Shown here one piece after another: positions 1 to 4,998 of a stretch of 7,368 nucleotides of DNA (positions are counted from its first letter, which is position 1; each line of letters opens with the position of its first letter). The notes under the pieces are model-generated. The model saw only the letters and a list, made by a program, of their open reading frames with translations, searched no databases and had not been told where the DNA came from. This DNA comes from Rhodoferax sp. (GTDB taxonomy: Bacteria > Pseudomonadota > Gammaproteobacteria > Burkholderiales > Burkholderiaceae_C): NCBI GenBank assembly GCA_021737905.1, contig JAIPDA010000114.1, positions 1 through 7,368 of the forward strand. The letters are read 5' to 3'. The position numbers were made by a program, and so were the translations under genes.

Positions 1-1363
1 CGATCAAATCGAGCGGCGCGCCGCGCTGGCGGATGCTGATGCTGTCGGCTTCCTCGCCCAGCGGCTCGCCGCCGCCCGGGTTGTCGAGTTTGAAGTTGTA
101 GTCGGGGCGGTTGAAGTTCTCGGGCTTGCCGCGCACCACTTCACGCTGGGCTTTGAGCGAGCGCGCCAGCCGATGCAAAAAGCTCAGCTCCGGCCCCCAG
201 GCCACATCGGCCGCGGGCGCACCTGTGGCCACGGCATCTTCAAAAAACGCTTCGGTGAACACCGTGTCGAGTTGGTCATGGCGCAGGTTGCTGGCAATCG
301 GCACCTGTTCGAGCCGTGTCACGGTTTCGCGCACTTCGAGCGTGGCTTCGTCCAGCGTGACATACAGCGACAGCGCCGGGCAGTTGCGGCCTTCTTGCAG
401 CGTGTAGCTTTGCACCACCTCGTCGGGCAGCATGGTCAGTTTGTAGCCCGGCATGTAAACGGTGGACAGGCGGGCGCGGCCCAGCAGGTCGATAGCGCTG
501 CCCGGCTGCACCGCCAGGCCGGGCGCAGCGATATGAATGCCCAGCGAAACTGTGCCGCTGCCCAGGCCCTGGACCGACAGCGCGTCGTCAATCTCTGTGG
601 TGCTGGAGTCGTCGATGGAAAAAGCCCGCACATCGGCCAGCGGTAATGCGTCCTTGGCGGCGGGCGCCTGCAAGGCCGGGAAGGACGTGCCTTTGGGAAA
701 GTTCTCAAACAAAAAGCGCTTCCAGTGAAACTGGTAGGCCGAGGTGATGGCGCCTGCGCGTTGCAGCAAGTCCAGCGGTTGCAGATGCGAGGCCCGCGCC
801 GCCTCGACCACGGCTTTGTATTCGGCGCTGTTTTTGTCCGGCTTGAAGAGAATCTTGTAAAGCTGCTCGCGCACGGGCGCCGGGCATTGGCCCTGGGTCA
901 GTTCTTCGGCCCAGGCACTGATTTGCGCGGCCAGCAGCTTTTTCTTTTCGATGCCGGCCAGCGCCAGTTGCAAAATCTCGGCGGGTGCTTTCTTGAAGCG
1001 GCCCTTGCCAGCGCGCCGGAAGTAATGCGGGGCCTCAAACAGGCGAAACAGGGCGGCCGCCTGCTGCTCCAGGCTGGCGGCCTGGCTGGGGTCGGCGCTG
1101 AAGTAGTCCCGCGCCAGGTCGGCAAAGCCGAATTCCTCGTCACTGGCAAATTCCCAGGCCAGGTCCAGGTCGATCTCCAGGCTCAGCAACTGGCCGCGCG
1201 CCAGCAGTTCGGCGGGCGCCGGTTTTTCAAATTTCAGCAGGGCGTTGGCAGCTTTGACCTTGACCCGCTTGCCCGAGTCGAGTTCGACCTGCAAAGACGC
1301 GTCGGACTCGGACAGGATGCGGCCGGCCAGAAACTTGCCGGCTTCTTCAAACAATGTGTGCAT
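1..1363 (-). CDS. RNB-domain exoribonuclease (RNase II/R family), 3' part beyond the window
   Basis: Reading the minus strand from the ATG at 1363-1361 gives 454 open codons with no stop before the left edge, so the C-terminus is missing. The family degrades single-stranded RNA 3' to 5' in the cytoplasm, using metal ions held by acidic residues. The catalytic signature IDDSSTTEIDDALSV covers residues 250-264 (bases about 572-616), followed by HIAAP (277-281) and STVYMPGYKLTMLP (300-313), all typical of the RNB fold. By alignment with the four Asp of E. coli RNase II, the metal ligands are D251, E257, D259 and D260, so the second Asp is replaced by Glu. The first ~230 residues show no obvious cold-shock domains. 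They contain a small basic beta-rich stretch (about 8-45) and a helical region (about 75-155) that may be a winged-helix domain, as in Deinococcus RNase II; that comparison is inference. The gene lies 41 bases downstream of yqiA on the same strand. No good ribosome-binding site precedes the ATG. It could be annotated RNase II or RNase R, so I give no symbol. Confidence 0.9.
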   Translation of the reverse strand, partial: MHTLFEEAGKFLAGRILSESDASLQVELDSGKRVKVKAANALLKFEKPAPAELLARGQLLSLEIDLDLAWEFASDEEFGFADLARDYFSADPSQAASLEQQAAALFRLFEAPHYFRRAGKGRFKKAPAEILQLALAGIEKKKLLAAQISAWAEELTQGQCPAPVREQLYKILFKPDKNSAEYKAVVEAARASHLQPLDLLQRAGAITSAYQFHWKRFLFENFPKGTSFPALQAPAAKDALPLADVRAFSIDDSSTTEIDDALSVQGLGSGTVSLGIHIAAPGLAVQPGSAIDLLGRARLSTVYMPGYKLTMLPDEVVQSYTLQEGRNCPALSLYVTLDEATLEVRETVTRLEQVPIASNLRHDQLDTVFTEAFFEDAVATGAPAADVAWGPELSFLHRLARSLKAQREVVRGKPENFNRPDYNFKLDNPGGGEPLGEEADSISIRQRGAPLDLI

Positions 1364-1370
1364 AAGCCGA

Positions 1371-1376
1371 ATTGTC
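1371..1376 (-). promoter_or_regulatory. Possible -10 element of the exoribonuclease gene
   Basis: On the minus strand the hexamer GACAAT (4 of 6 matches to TATAAT) is preceded by TGG, an extended -10 arrangement, and is followed by 7 bases and then the ATG. Transcription would begin at or next to the start codon, giving a leaderless or nearly leaderless message. No -35 box is visible. The gene could instead be transcribed from yqiA. Confidence 0.35.
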
Positions 1377-1404
1377 CCATGCGCATGCCGAACTGGTCGG
1401 TGGC

Positions 1405-1989
1405 TCAGGCCAGCGCTAGAAAGGCCAGCACCGCGTCGATGTGCGTTTCAAAGTCGCTCAGGGCGTGGTCACCGCCCTCGAGCAGCTGGCCTTGCGAGCC
1501 GGCGTAGCGGGCGCTCATTTCGCGCCAGTCCAGCAGCTCATCTCCTTTGGCAATCAGGGTGTAAAAACGTTCCGGGCGGCTCAGCGTGCCGGCGTCAAGA
1601 TCGCGCAGTTCCTGCACGAATTCGGGCTGGAAAAAGAAAGTTTCTTGCGGCGAGTGCCAGGCGCTTTGCACGCCGATGTGGCGGGCTAGATCGCGCGCCG
1701 GATGGACCGCCGGGTTCAGCAACACAGCCGGGCAGCCCGTTCGGGCGGCGATCCAGGTGGCATAAAAGCCGCCCAGCGAAGAGCCCACGACCGCCATGCT
1801 GCCTCGGGGCCAGCCGGCGATGCCAGCCATCAGCATCGCCATGGCCTGGCGCGGCGAGGGCGGCAACTGCGGACACCACCAGTGCACGGCAGGGTGAAGG
1901 TCTTGCACAGCGGCGGCCATTTTCACGGCCTTGGCAGAAAGCGGCGAAGAACGAAAGCCGTGCAAATACAGCAAATGGGTCACGGTCAT
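1405..1989 (-). CDS. yqiA: YqiA/YcfP-family alpha/beta-hydrolase (esterase)
   Basis: This is a 194-residue protein, close to the usual ~190 residues of YqiA-like esterases. The N-terminal LLYLHGFRSSP (residues 6-16) is the oxyanion-hole strand and loop typical of the family. The nucleophile elbow is G-S-S-L-G (69-73) with Ser71 as the likely nucleophile. The acid is probably in GDELLDW (149-155), and His165 in GGDHALSDF completes the triad. E. coli YqiA hydrolyses short acyl and palmitoyl-CoA-type esters in vitro, but the physiological substrate is unknown, so only esterase activity is inferred. No signal peptide or membrane segment is visible, so it should be cytoplasmic. It starts 38 bases from the divergent rodA and ends 41 bases before the exoribonuclease, with which it may be co-transcribed. 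The ATG at 1989 is the natural start because the HGF motif begins ten residues later. No Shine-Dalgarno is present upstream. Confidence 0.88.
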   Translation of the reverse strand: MTVTHLLYLHGFRSSPLSAKAVKMAAAVQDLHPAVHWWCPQLPPSPRQAMAMLMAGIAGWPRGSMAVVGSSLGGFYATWIAARTGCPAVLLNPAVHPARDLARHIGVQSAWHSPQETFFFQPEFVQELRDLDAGTLSRPERFYTLIAKGDELLDWREMSARYAGSQGQLLEGGDHALSDFETHIDAVLAFLALA

Positions 1990-1995
1990 GCCAGG

Positions 1996-2001
1996 ATGTT
2001 A
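1996..2001 (-). promoter_or_regulatory. Possible -10 element of yqiA
   Basis: On the minus strand TAACAT (4 of 6 matches to TATAAT, including the first two and last two positions) is followed by exactly 6 bases (CCTGGC) and the yqiA ATG. The spacing predicts a start of transcription at the start codon. A -35 at normal spacing would fall on the rodA -10 element, and no good -35 sequence is seen there. Confidence 0.35.
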
Positions 2002-2015
2002 GCGCCTGCCTGACG

Positions 2016-2021
2016 GATAAT
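2016..2021 (+). promoter_or_regulatory. Possible -10 element of rodA
   Basis: GATAAT (5 of 6 matches to TATAAT) is followed by 6 bases (TGAGCC) and the rodA ATG at 2028. There is no purine-rich ribosome-binding site at normal distance; only a weak GGA at 2015-2017 lies inside this region. The position fits a leaderless message. No recognisable -35 is present. The expected -35 position overlaps the divergent yqiA -10. Confidence 0.45.
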
Positions 2022-2027
2022 TGAGCC

Positions 2028-3182
2028 ATGGCAGCCGTATTTGACAAACCTTCACTGTTGCGCCGCATGGCCCCTTGGGTAGAGGGTTTTGACGGACCCC
2101 TGGCGTTTGCGGTGTTTTTGCTCGCCTGTGCAGGGCTGCTGATCATGTACTCCTCGGGCTATGACCATGGCACCCGCTTTGTAGACCACGGCCGCAACAT
2201 GCTGATTGCCGGCGCCATCATGTTCGTGGTGGCGCAAATACCGCCGCAGCGCCTGATGACTTTTGCCGTCCCTGTGTATGTCGTGGGCGTTGCGCTTTTG
2301 GTGGCCGTGGCGGTGTTTGGCCTGACCAAAAAAGGGGCCAAGCGCTGGATCAATCTGGGGGTGGTGATTCAGCCCAGTGAAATCATGAAGATCGCCATGC
2401 CGCTGATGCTGGCCTGGTGGTTTCAAAAGCGCGAGGGCCAGCTGCGCCCGCTGGACTTTCTGGCGGCTATTTTTTTCCTGGCCTTGCCGGTCGGTCTCAT
2501 CATGAAACAGCCCGATCTGGGTACTTCGCTGCTGGTGCTGGCGGCAGGCCTGGCGGTGATCTTTTTTGCCGGCCTGAGCTGGCGACTGATCGTGCCGCCG
2601 GTTTTGCTGGGGCTGGTCGGGGTCGCTTTGCTGGTGTGGTACGAGCCTCAACTGTGCGCTGACGGCATGCGTTGGCCGGTGCTGCATGACTATCAGCAGC
2701 AGCGTATTTGCACCTTGCTCGATCCTTCGCGCGACCCTTTGGGCAAGGGTTTTCACATCATCCAGGGCATGATTGCGATCGGCTCCGGCGGGTTTTTCGG
2801 CAAGGGCTTCATGGCCGGCACGCAGACCCATCTGGAGTTCATTCCGGAGCGCACCACAGACTTTATATTTGCCGCTTACTCCGAAGAGTTCGGCTTGCTC
2901 GGTAATTTGATGCTGATAGGCGCATTTGTCTTTTTGATTCTGCGCGGCCTGGCGATTGCGCTGGAAGCGCCCACGCTGTTTGCCAGGCTGCTGGCCGGCG
3001 CGGTGTCCATGATTTTCTTCACCTATGCCTTTGTCAACATGGGCATGGTCAGCGGTATCTTGCCGGTGGTTGGTGTGCCGCTGCCTTTCATCAGTTACGG
3101 CGGTACCGCCATGGTGACCCTGGGCCTGGCGCTGGGCATTTTGATGTCGATCGCCAAGTCCAAGCGGCTCATACAGTCCTGA
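2028..3182 (+). CDS. rodA: RodA, SEDS-family peptidoglycan glycosyltransferase
   Basis: RodA polymerises lipid II into glycan strands in the inner membrane as part of the elongasome, together with PBP2 and the MreBCD scaffold. The 384-residue product is slightly longer than E. coli RodA (370) and has about ten hydrophobic segments. Diagnostic motifs are KKGAKRWINLGVVIQPSEIMK (split here: KKGAKRW at 101-107, then IQPSEIMK at 114-121), KQPDLGTS (160-167), and FIPERTTDFIFAAYSEE (271-287). It ends with PLPFISYGGTAM (351-362), a near-universal SEDS signature. D278 in the ERTTDF loop corresponds to the catalytic Asp of RodA proteins, and W107 to a conserved functional Trp. The KKGAKRWI form and the absence of an FtsW-type extended N-terminus favour RodA over FtsW. 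In many proteobacteria rodA follows mrdA; here the upstream neighbour is the divergent yqiA, so the gene seems to have its own promoter. No tight downstream partner is seen, as tldD begins 75 bases later. Confidence 0.95.
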   Translation: MAAVFDKPSLLRRMAPWVEGFDGPLAFAVFLLACAGLLIMYSSGYDHGTRFVDHGRNMLIAGAIMFVVAQIPPQRLMTFAVPVYVVGVALLVAVAVFGLTKKGAKRWINLGVVIQPSEIMKIAMPLMLAWWFQKREGQLRPLDFLAAIFFLALPVGLIMKQPDLGTSLLVLAAGLAVIFFAGLSWRLIVPPVLLGLVGVALLVWYEPQLCADGMRWPVLHDYQQQRICTLLDPSRDPLGKGFHIIQGMIAIGSGGFFGKGFMAGTQTHLEFIPERTTDFIFAAYSEEFGLLGNLMLIGAFVFLILRGLAIALEAPTLFARLLAGAVSMIFFTYAFVNMGMVSGILPVVGVPLPFISYGGTAMVTLGLALGILMSIAKSKRLIQS

Positions 3183-3208
3183 GTAGGGCCGCAGAGCCAG
3201 CTCCGGGC

Positions 3209-3241
3209 GTCTGCCCTTAAGTCCCCAAGGACAAGGGCGAC
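3209..3241 (+). other. Imperfect hairpin between rodA and tldD
   Basis: GTC-T-GCCCTT-AA-GTCC (3209-3224), loop CCAA (3225-3228), then GGACAAGGGCGAC (3229-3241) form a 13-base-pair stem with a one-base and a two-base bulge on the 5' side. There is no T run after it, so it is not a standard intrinsic terminator. It sits directly upstream of the proposed tldD -10 element. It could protect the rodA message 3' end, act as a weak terminator, or be an operator; I cannot tell which. Confidence 0.45.
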
Positions 3242-3245
3242 TGCC

Positions 3246-3251
3246 TACAAT
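3246..3251 (+). promoter_or_regulatory. Possible -10 element of tldD
   Basis: TACAAT (5 of 6 matches to TATAAT) is followed by 6 bases (GCGGCC) and the tldD ATG at 3258, the same spacing as at rodA. No ribosome-binding site lies between the hairpin and the start. The -35 region falls inside the hairpin at 3209-3241 and does not match TTGACA. Confidence 0.45.
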
Positions 3252-3257
3252 GCGGCC

Positions 3258-4793
3258 ATGGTTTCACTCAAATCCTCCCCCCCGTCCCGAGCTCAACATG
3301 CTGTGTCGGCTCCAGGCGCCCGTGTGCATGCAGATGCCACGGCTGAGCGCCTGGCAATTGCCGACAAACTCCTGCTGGCACCGTTCGGCCTGAGCGAAGC
3401 TCATCTACGCCGCGCCCTCGGCGAAATTTCGACGTATGGCGTGGACGACGCAGACCTTTACTTTCAGTACACCCGCAGCGAAGGCTGGAGCCTGGAAGAG
3501 GGTATTGTCAAAACCGGCTCCTTCAGCATCGACCAGGGTGTTGGTGTGCGCGCCATCAGCGGTGAAAAAACGGCGTTTGCTTACTCGGACGATATTTCCG
3601 AAGCCTCCTTGCTCGATGCCGCCCGCACCGTGCGCACCATCTCTGCTGCCCACCGGGCCGGCCGTGTCAAGACCCCGGCGCGCAAGGTCGCCGGCAGCCG
3701 TTCGCTTTACCGGGACATTGACCCGATTGCCACCCTGGACAGCACCGCCAAAGTCAAGTTGCTGGAGCGGGTTGAAAAACTCGCCAAGGCCAAGGACCCG
3801 CGCATCGTGCAGGTCATGGCCGGCCTGGCCAGCGAATACGACGTGGTGCTGGTGGCGCGTGCTGACGGCACACTGGCAGCCGATGTGCGGCCGCTGGTGC
3901 GCCTGAGCGTGACGGTGATTGCCGAGCAAAAAATCGCCGGTGTGGCCCGCCGGGAGGTCGGCTCTGGCGGCGGCGGCGGCCGCTTCGGCCTGGCTTACTT
4001 CGATGAAACGCAGATCAATGCCTATGTGGATGACGCGGTCAAGGCTGCGCTGACCAATCTCGAAGCCCGGCCCGCCCCGGCCGGCGAGATGAGCGTGGTG
4101 CTCGGCCCCGGCTGGCCTGGCATCTTGCTGCACGAAGCCATTGGCCACGGGCTTGAAGGTGATTTCAACCGCAAAGGCTCCAGTGCCTTTGCCGGCCGCA
4201 TCGGCCAGCGCGTGGCTGCCAAAGGCGTGACGGTGCTCGACGACGGCACGCTGGCCGAGCGCCGAGGCTCACTCAATGTGGACGATGAAGGCAATGCCAG
4301 CCAGCGCAATGTGTTGATCGAGGACGGCATTCTCAAGGGCTACATTCAGGACTCGCTCAACGCCCGCCTGATGGGCGTCAAGCCCACCGGCAATGGCCGG
4401 CGTGAAAGTTATGCCCACATGCCGATGCCGCGCATGACCAACACCTACATGCTGGGCGGTGACAAAGCCCCCGCCGAAATCATCGCCAGCATGAAAAAAG
4501 GTTTGTACGCCACCAACTTCGGCGGTGGTCAGGTGGACATCACCTCGGGCAAGTTTGTGTTCTCGGCCAGCCAGGCTTTCTGGGTTGAAAACGGCAAAAT
4601 TTTGTACCCTGTCAAAGGCGCGACCATCGTGGGAAGCGGCCCCGAGGCGCTCAAGCGCGTGAGCCTGATTGGCAATGACATGGCGCTGGACAGTGGCGTG
4701 GGCACCTGCGGTAAAGAGGGCCAGAGCGTGCCGGTCGGCGTCGGCCAGCCGACTTTGCGCATCGATGCTTTGACCGTGGGCGGCACCGCTTAA
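3258..4793 (+). CDS. tldD: TldD, metalloprotease of the TldD/PmbA (TldE) family
   Basis: TldD is the catalytic subunit of the TldD/TldE (PmbA) heterodimeric cytoplasmic protease, which trims unfolded peptides. In enterobacteria it matures microcin B17 and degrades the CcdA antitoxin. The 511-residue product contains the zinc motif HEAIGHGLE (292-300), with H292 and H297 as metal ligands and E293 as catalytic base. C484 in GVGTCGKEGQSVPVG is the expected third ligand. Further family marks are EGIVKTGSFSIDQGVGVRA (81-99), AFAYSDD (106-112), FNRKGSSAFAG (303-313) and the C-terminal GQPTLRIDALTVGG. E. coli TldD has 481 residues; the difference of about 30 lies in the N-terminal tail before ATAERLAIADKLLLAPFGL. 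No other in-frame ATG occurs near the start, so the tail appears genuine unless a GTG codon at residue 23 is used. The partner pmbA is not in the window. A glycine run GSGGGGG (235-241) lies in the family's linker region. Confidence 0.95.
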   Translation: MVSLKSSPPSRAQHAVSAPGARVHADATAERLAIADKLLLAPFGLSEAHLRRALGEISTYGVDDADLYFQYTRSEGWSLEEGIVKTGSFSIDQGVGVRAISGEKTAFAYSDDISEASLLDAARTVRTISAAHRAGRVKTPARKVAGSRSLYRDIDPIATLDSTAKVKLLERVEKLAKAKDPRIVQVMAGLASEYDVVLVARADGTLAADVRPLVRLSVTVIAEQKIAGVARREVGSGGGGGRFGLAYFDETQINAYVDDAVKAALTNLEARPAPAGEMSVVLGPGWPGILLHEAIGHGLEGDFNRKGSSAFAGRIGQRVAAKGVTVLDDGTLAERRGSLNVDDEGNASQRNVLIEDGILKGYIQDSLNARLMGVKPTGNGRRESYAHMPMPRMTNTYMLGGDKAPAEIIASMKKGLYATNFGGGQVDITSGKFVFSASQAFWVENGKILYPVKGATIVGSGPEALKRVSLIGNDMALDSGVGTCGKEGQSVPVGVGQPTLRIDALTVGGTA

Positions 4794-4812
4794 GGCCCCG
4801 TTGTTGAGCTTG

Positions 4813-4821
4813 TGCTACATT
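4813..4821 (+). promoter_or_regulatory. Possible extended -10 promoter of the aroG leader
   Basis: TGC followed by TACATT is an extended -10 arrangement (TGn plus 4 of 6 matches to TATAAT). Six bases (TCATTA) then separate it from the leader-peptide ATG at 4828. Transcription would start at about that ATG, so the leader peptide would be leaderless. No well-spaced -35 is visible. A weaker alternative is read-through from tldD. Confidence 0.4.
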
Positions 4822-4827
4822 TCATTA

Positions 4828-4902
4828 ATGCATTCAGCCGCATTTTATTTTGCTTACTTTAGCTTCTCAAGCGCCACCGGCGGTAGAGAGATCCTTGCGT
4901 AA
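4828..4902 (+). CDS. Phe/Tyr-rich leader peptide of aroG (attenuation control)
   Basis: This 24-codon ORF runs from ATG 4828 to TAA 4900 and lies between tldD and aroG, too short for usual gene calling. Residues 4-13 read AAFYFAYFSF: four Phe and two Tyr within eight consecutive codons (4843-4866). Such clustering is the hallmark of leader peptides that sense charged tRNA, as in E. coli pheL, and it fits the product of the downstream gene, DAHP synthase, the entry to Phe and Tyr synthesis. There is no Trp codon. The control codons end ten bases before the 5' arm of the proposed antiterminator at 4877, and the stop lies in that structure's apical loop region, as expected for a working attenuator. 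No Shine-Dalgarno precedes the ATG. An in-frame TTG at 4801, preceded by AAGG at 4792-4795 over the tldD stop, is an alternative start coupled to tldD. The peptide itself probably has no function after synthesis. Confidence 0.82.
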   Translation: MHSAAFYFAYFSFSSATGGREILA

Positions 4903-4938
4903 GCACCCCCAACGCAGCTGAATCTCCAAAACCGCCGG
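4877..4938 (+). promoter_or_regulatory. Proposed antiterminator structure of the aroG attenuator
   Basis: CCGGCGGT at 4877-4884 is identical to the terminator's 3' arm and can therefore pair with the terminator's 5' arm ACCGCCGG (4931-4938), 8 base pairs. Inside this, GAGAT (4888-4892) pairs with ATCTC (4922-4926), and TTGCGT (4895-4900) pairs with ACGCAG (4912-4917, one G-U). The result is one long interrupted hairpin that excludes the terminator. A weaker pairing of GCCGC (4837-4841) with GCGGT (4880-4884, one G-U) would loop out the Phe/Tyr codons and could act as the 1:2 hairpin. The pairing was read by eye and no energies were calculated. Confidence 0.72.
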
Positions 4939-4958
4939 ACCCCCGGCGGTTTTTTTTT
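4931..4958 (+). terminator. Intrinsic terminator in the aroG leader
   Basis: ACCGCCGG (4931-4938), loop ACCC (4939-4942), CCGGCGGT (4943-4950) and then a T run through 4958 form a perfect 8-base-pair GC-rich stem with a U tract. Preceding As (4928-4930) can extend the stem. It lies 40 bases upstream of the aroG ATG, so it must be bypassed for aroG expression. It could also end tldD transcripts. Confidence 0.93.
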
Positions 4959-4985
4959 GTGGATCCGATTCTTTAGTTCAACCCC

Positions 4986-4992
4986 AAGGAAG
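4986..4992 (+). promoter_or_regulatory. Shine-Dalgarno site of aroG
   Basis: AAGGAAG ends 6 bases before the ATG at 4999. It is the only clear ribosome-binding site among the starts visible in this window, and it decides the aroG start against the upstream in-frame TTG at 4957, which lies inside the terminator's T run. Confidence 0.85.
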
Positions 4993-4998
4993 TCCGTC

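Noticed and set aside
725..1507. Open frame of 260 codons on the plus strand
   Set aside because: It runs antisense to the exoribonuclease, whose minus-strand frame carries clear RNB motifs. The plus-strand product is low in recognisable motifs and rich in residues expected from antisense GC-rich code.
1245..2024. Open frame of 259 codons on the plus strand across the exoribonuclease start and yqiA
   Set aside because: It covers the well-supported minus-strand yqiA with its catalytic triad. The product is rich in Arg, Ala, Pro and Ser, with no domain visible.
3405..4148. Open frame of 247 codons antisense to tldD
   Set aside because: It shadows the N-terminal half of tldD, which is strongly supported by family motifs.
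4877..4958. A riboswitch or T-box in the aroG leader
   Set aside because: There is no T-box sequence or large conserved aptamer-like architecture. The short ORF with Phe/Tyr codons explains the switch more simply.
4957..4998. Upstream TTG start for aroG adding 14 residues
   Set aside because: The TTG lies in the terminator's T run and has no ribosome-binding site. The ATG at 4999 has AAGGAAG at ideal spacing.
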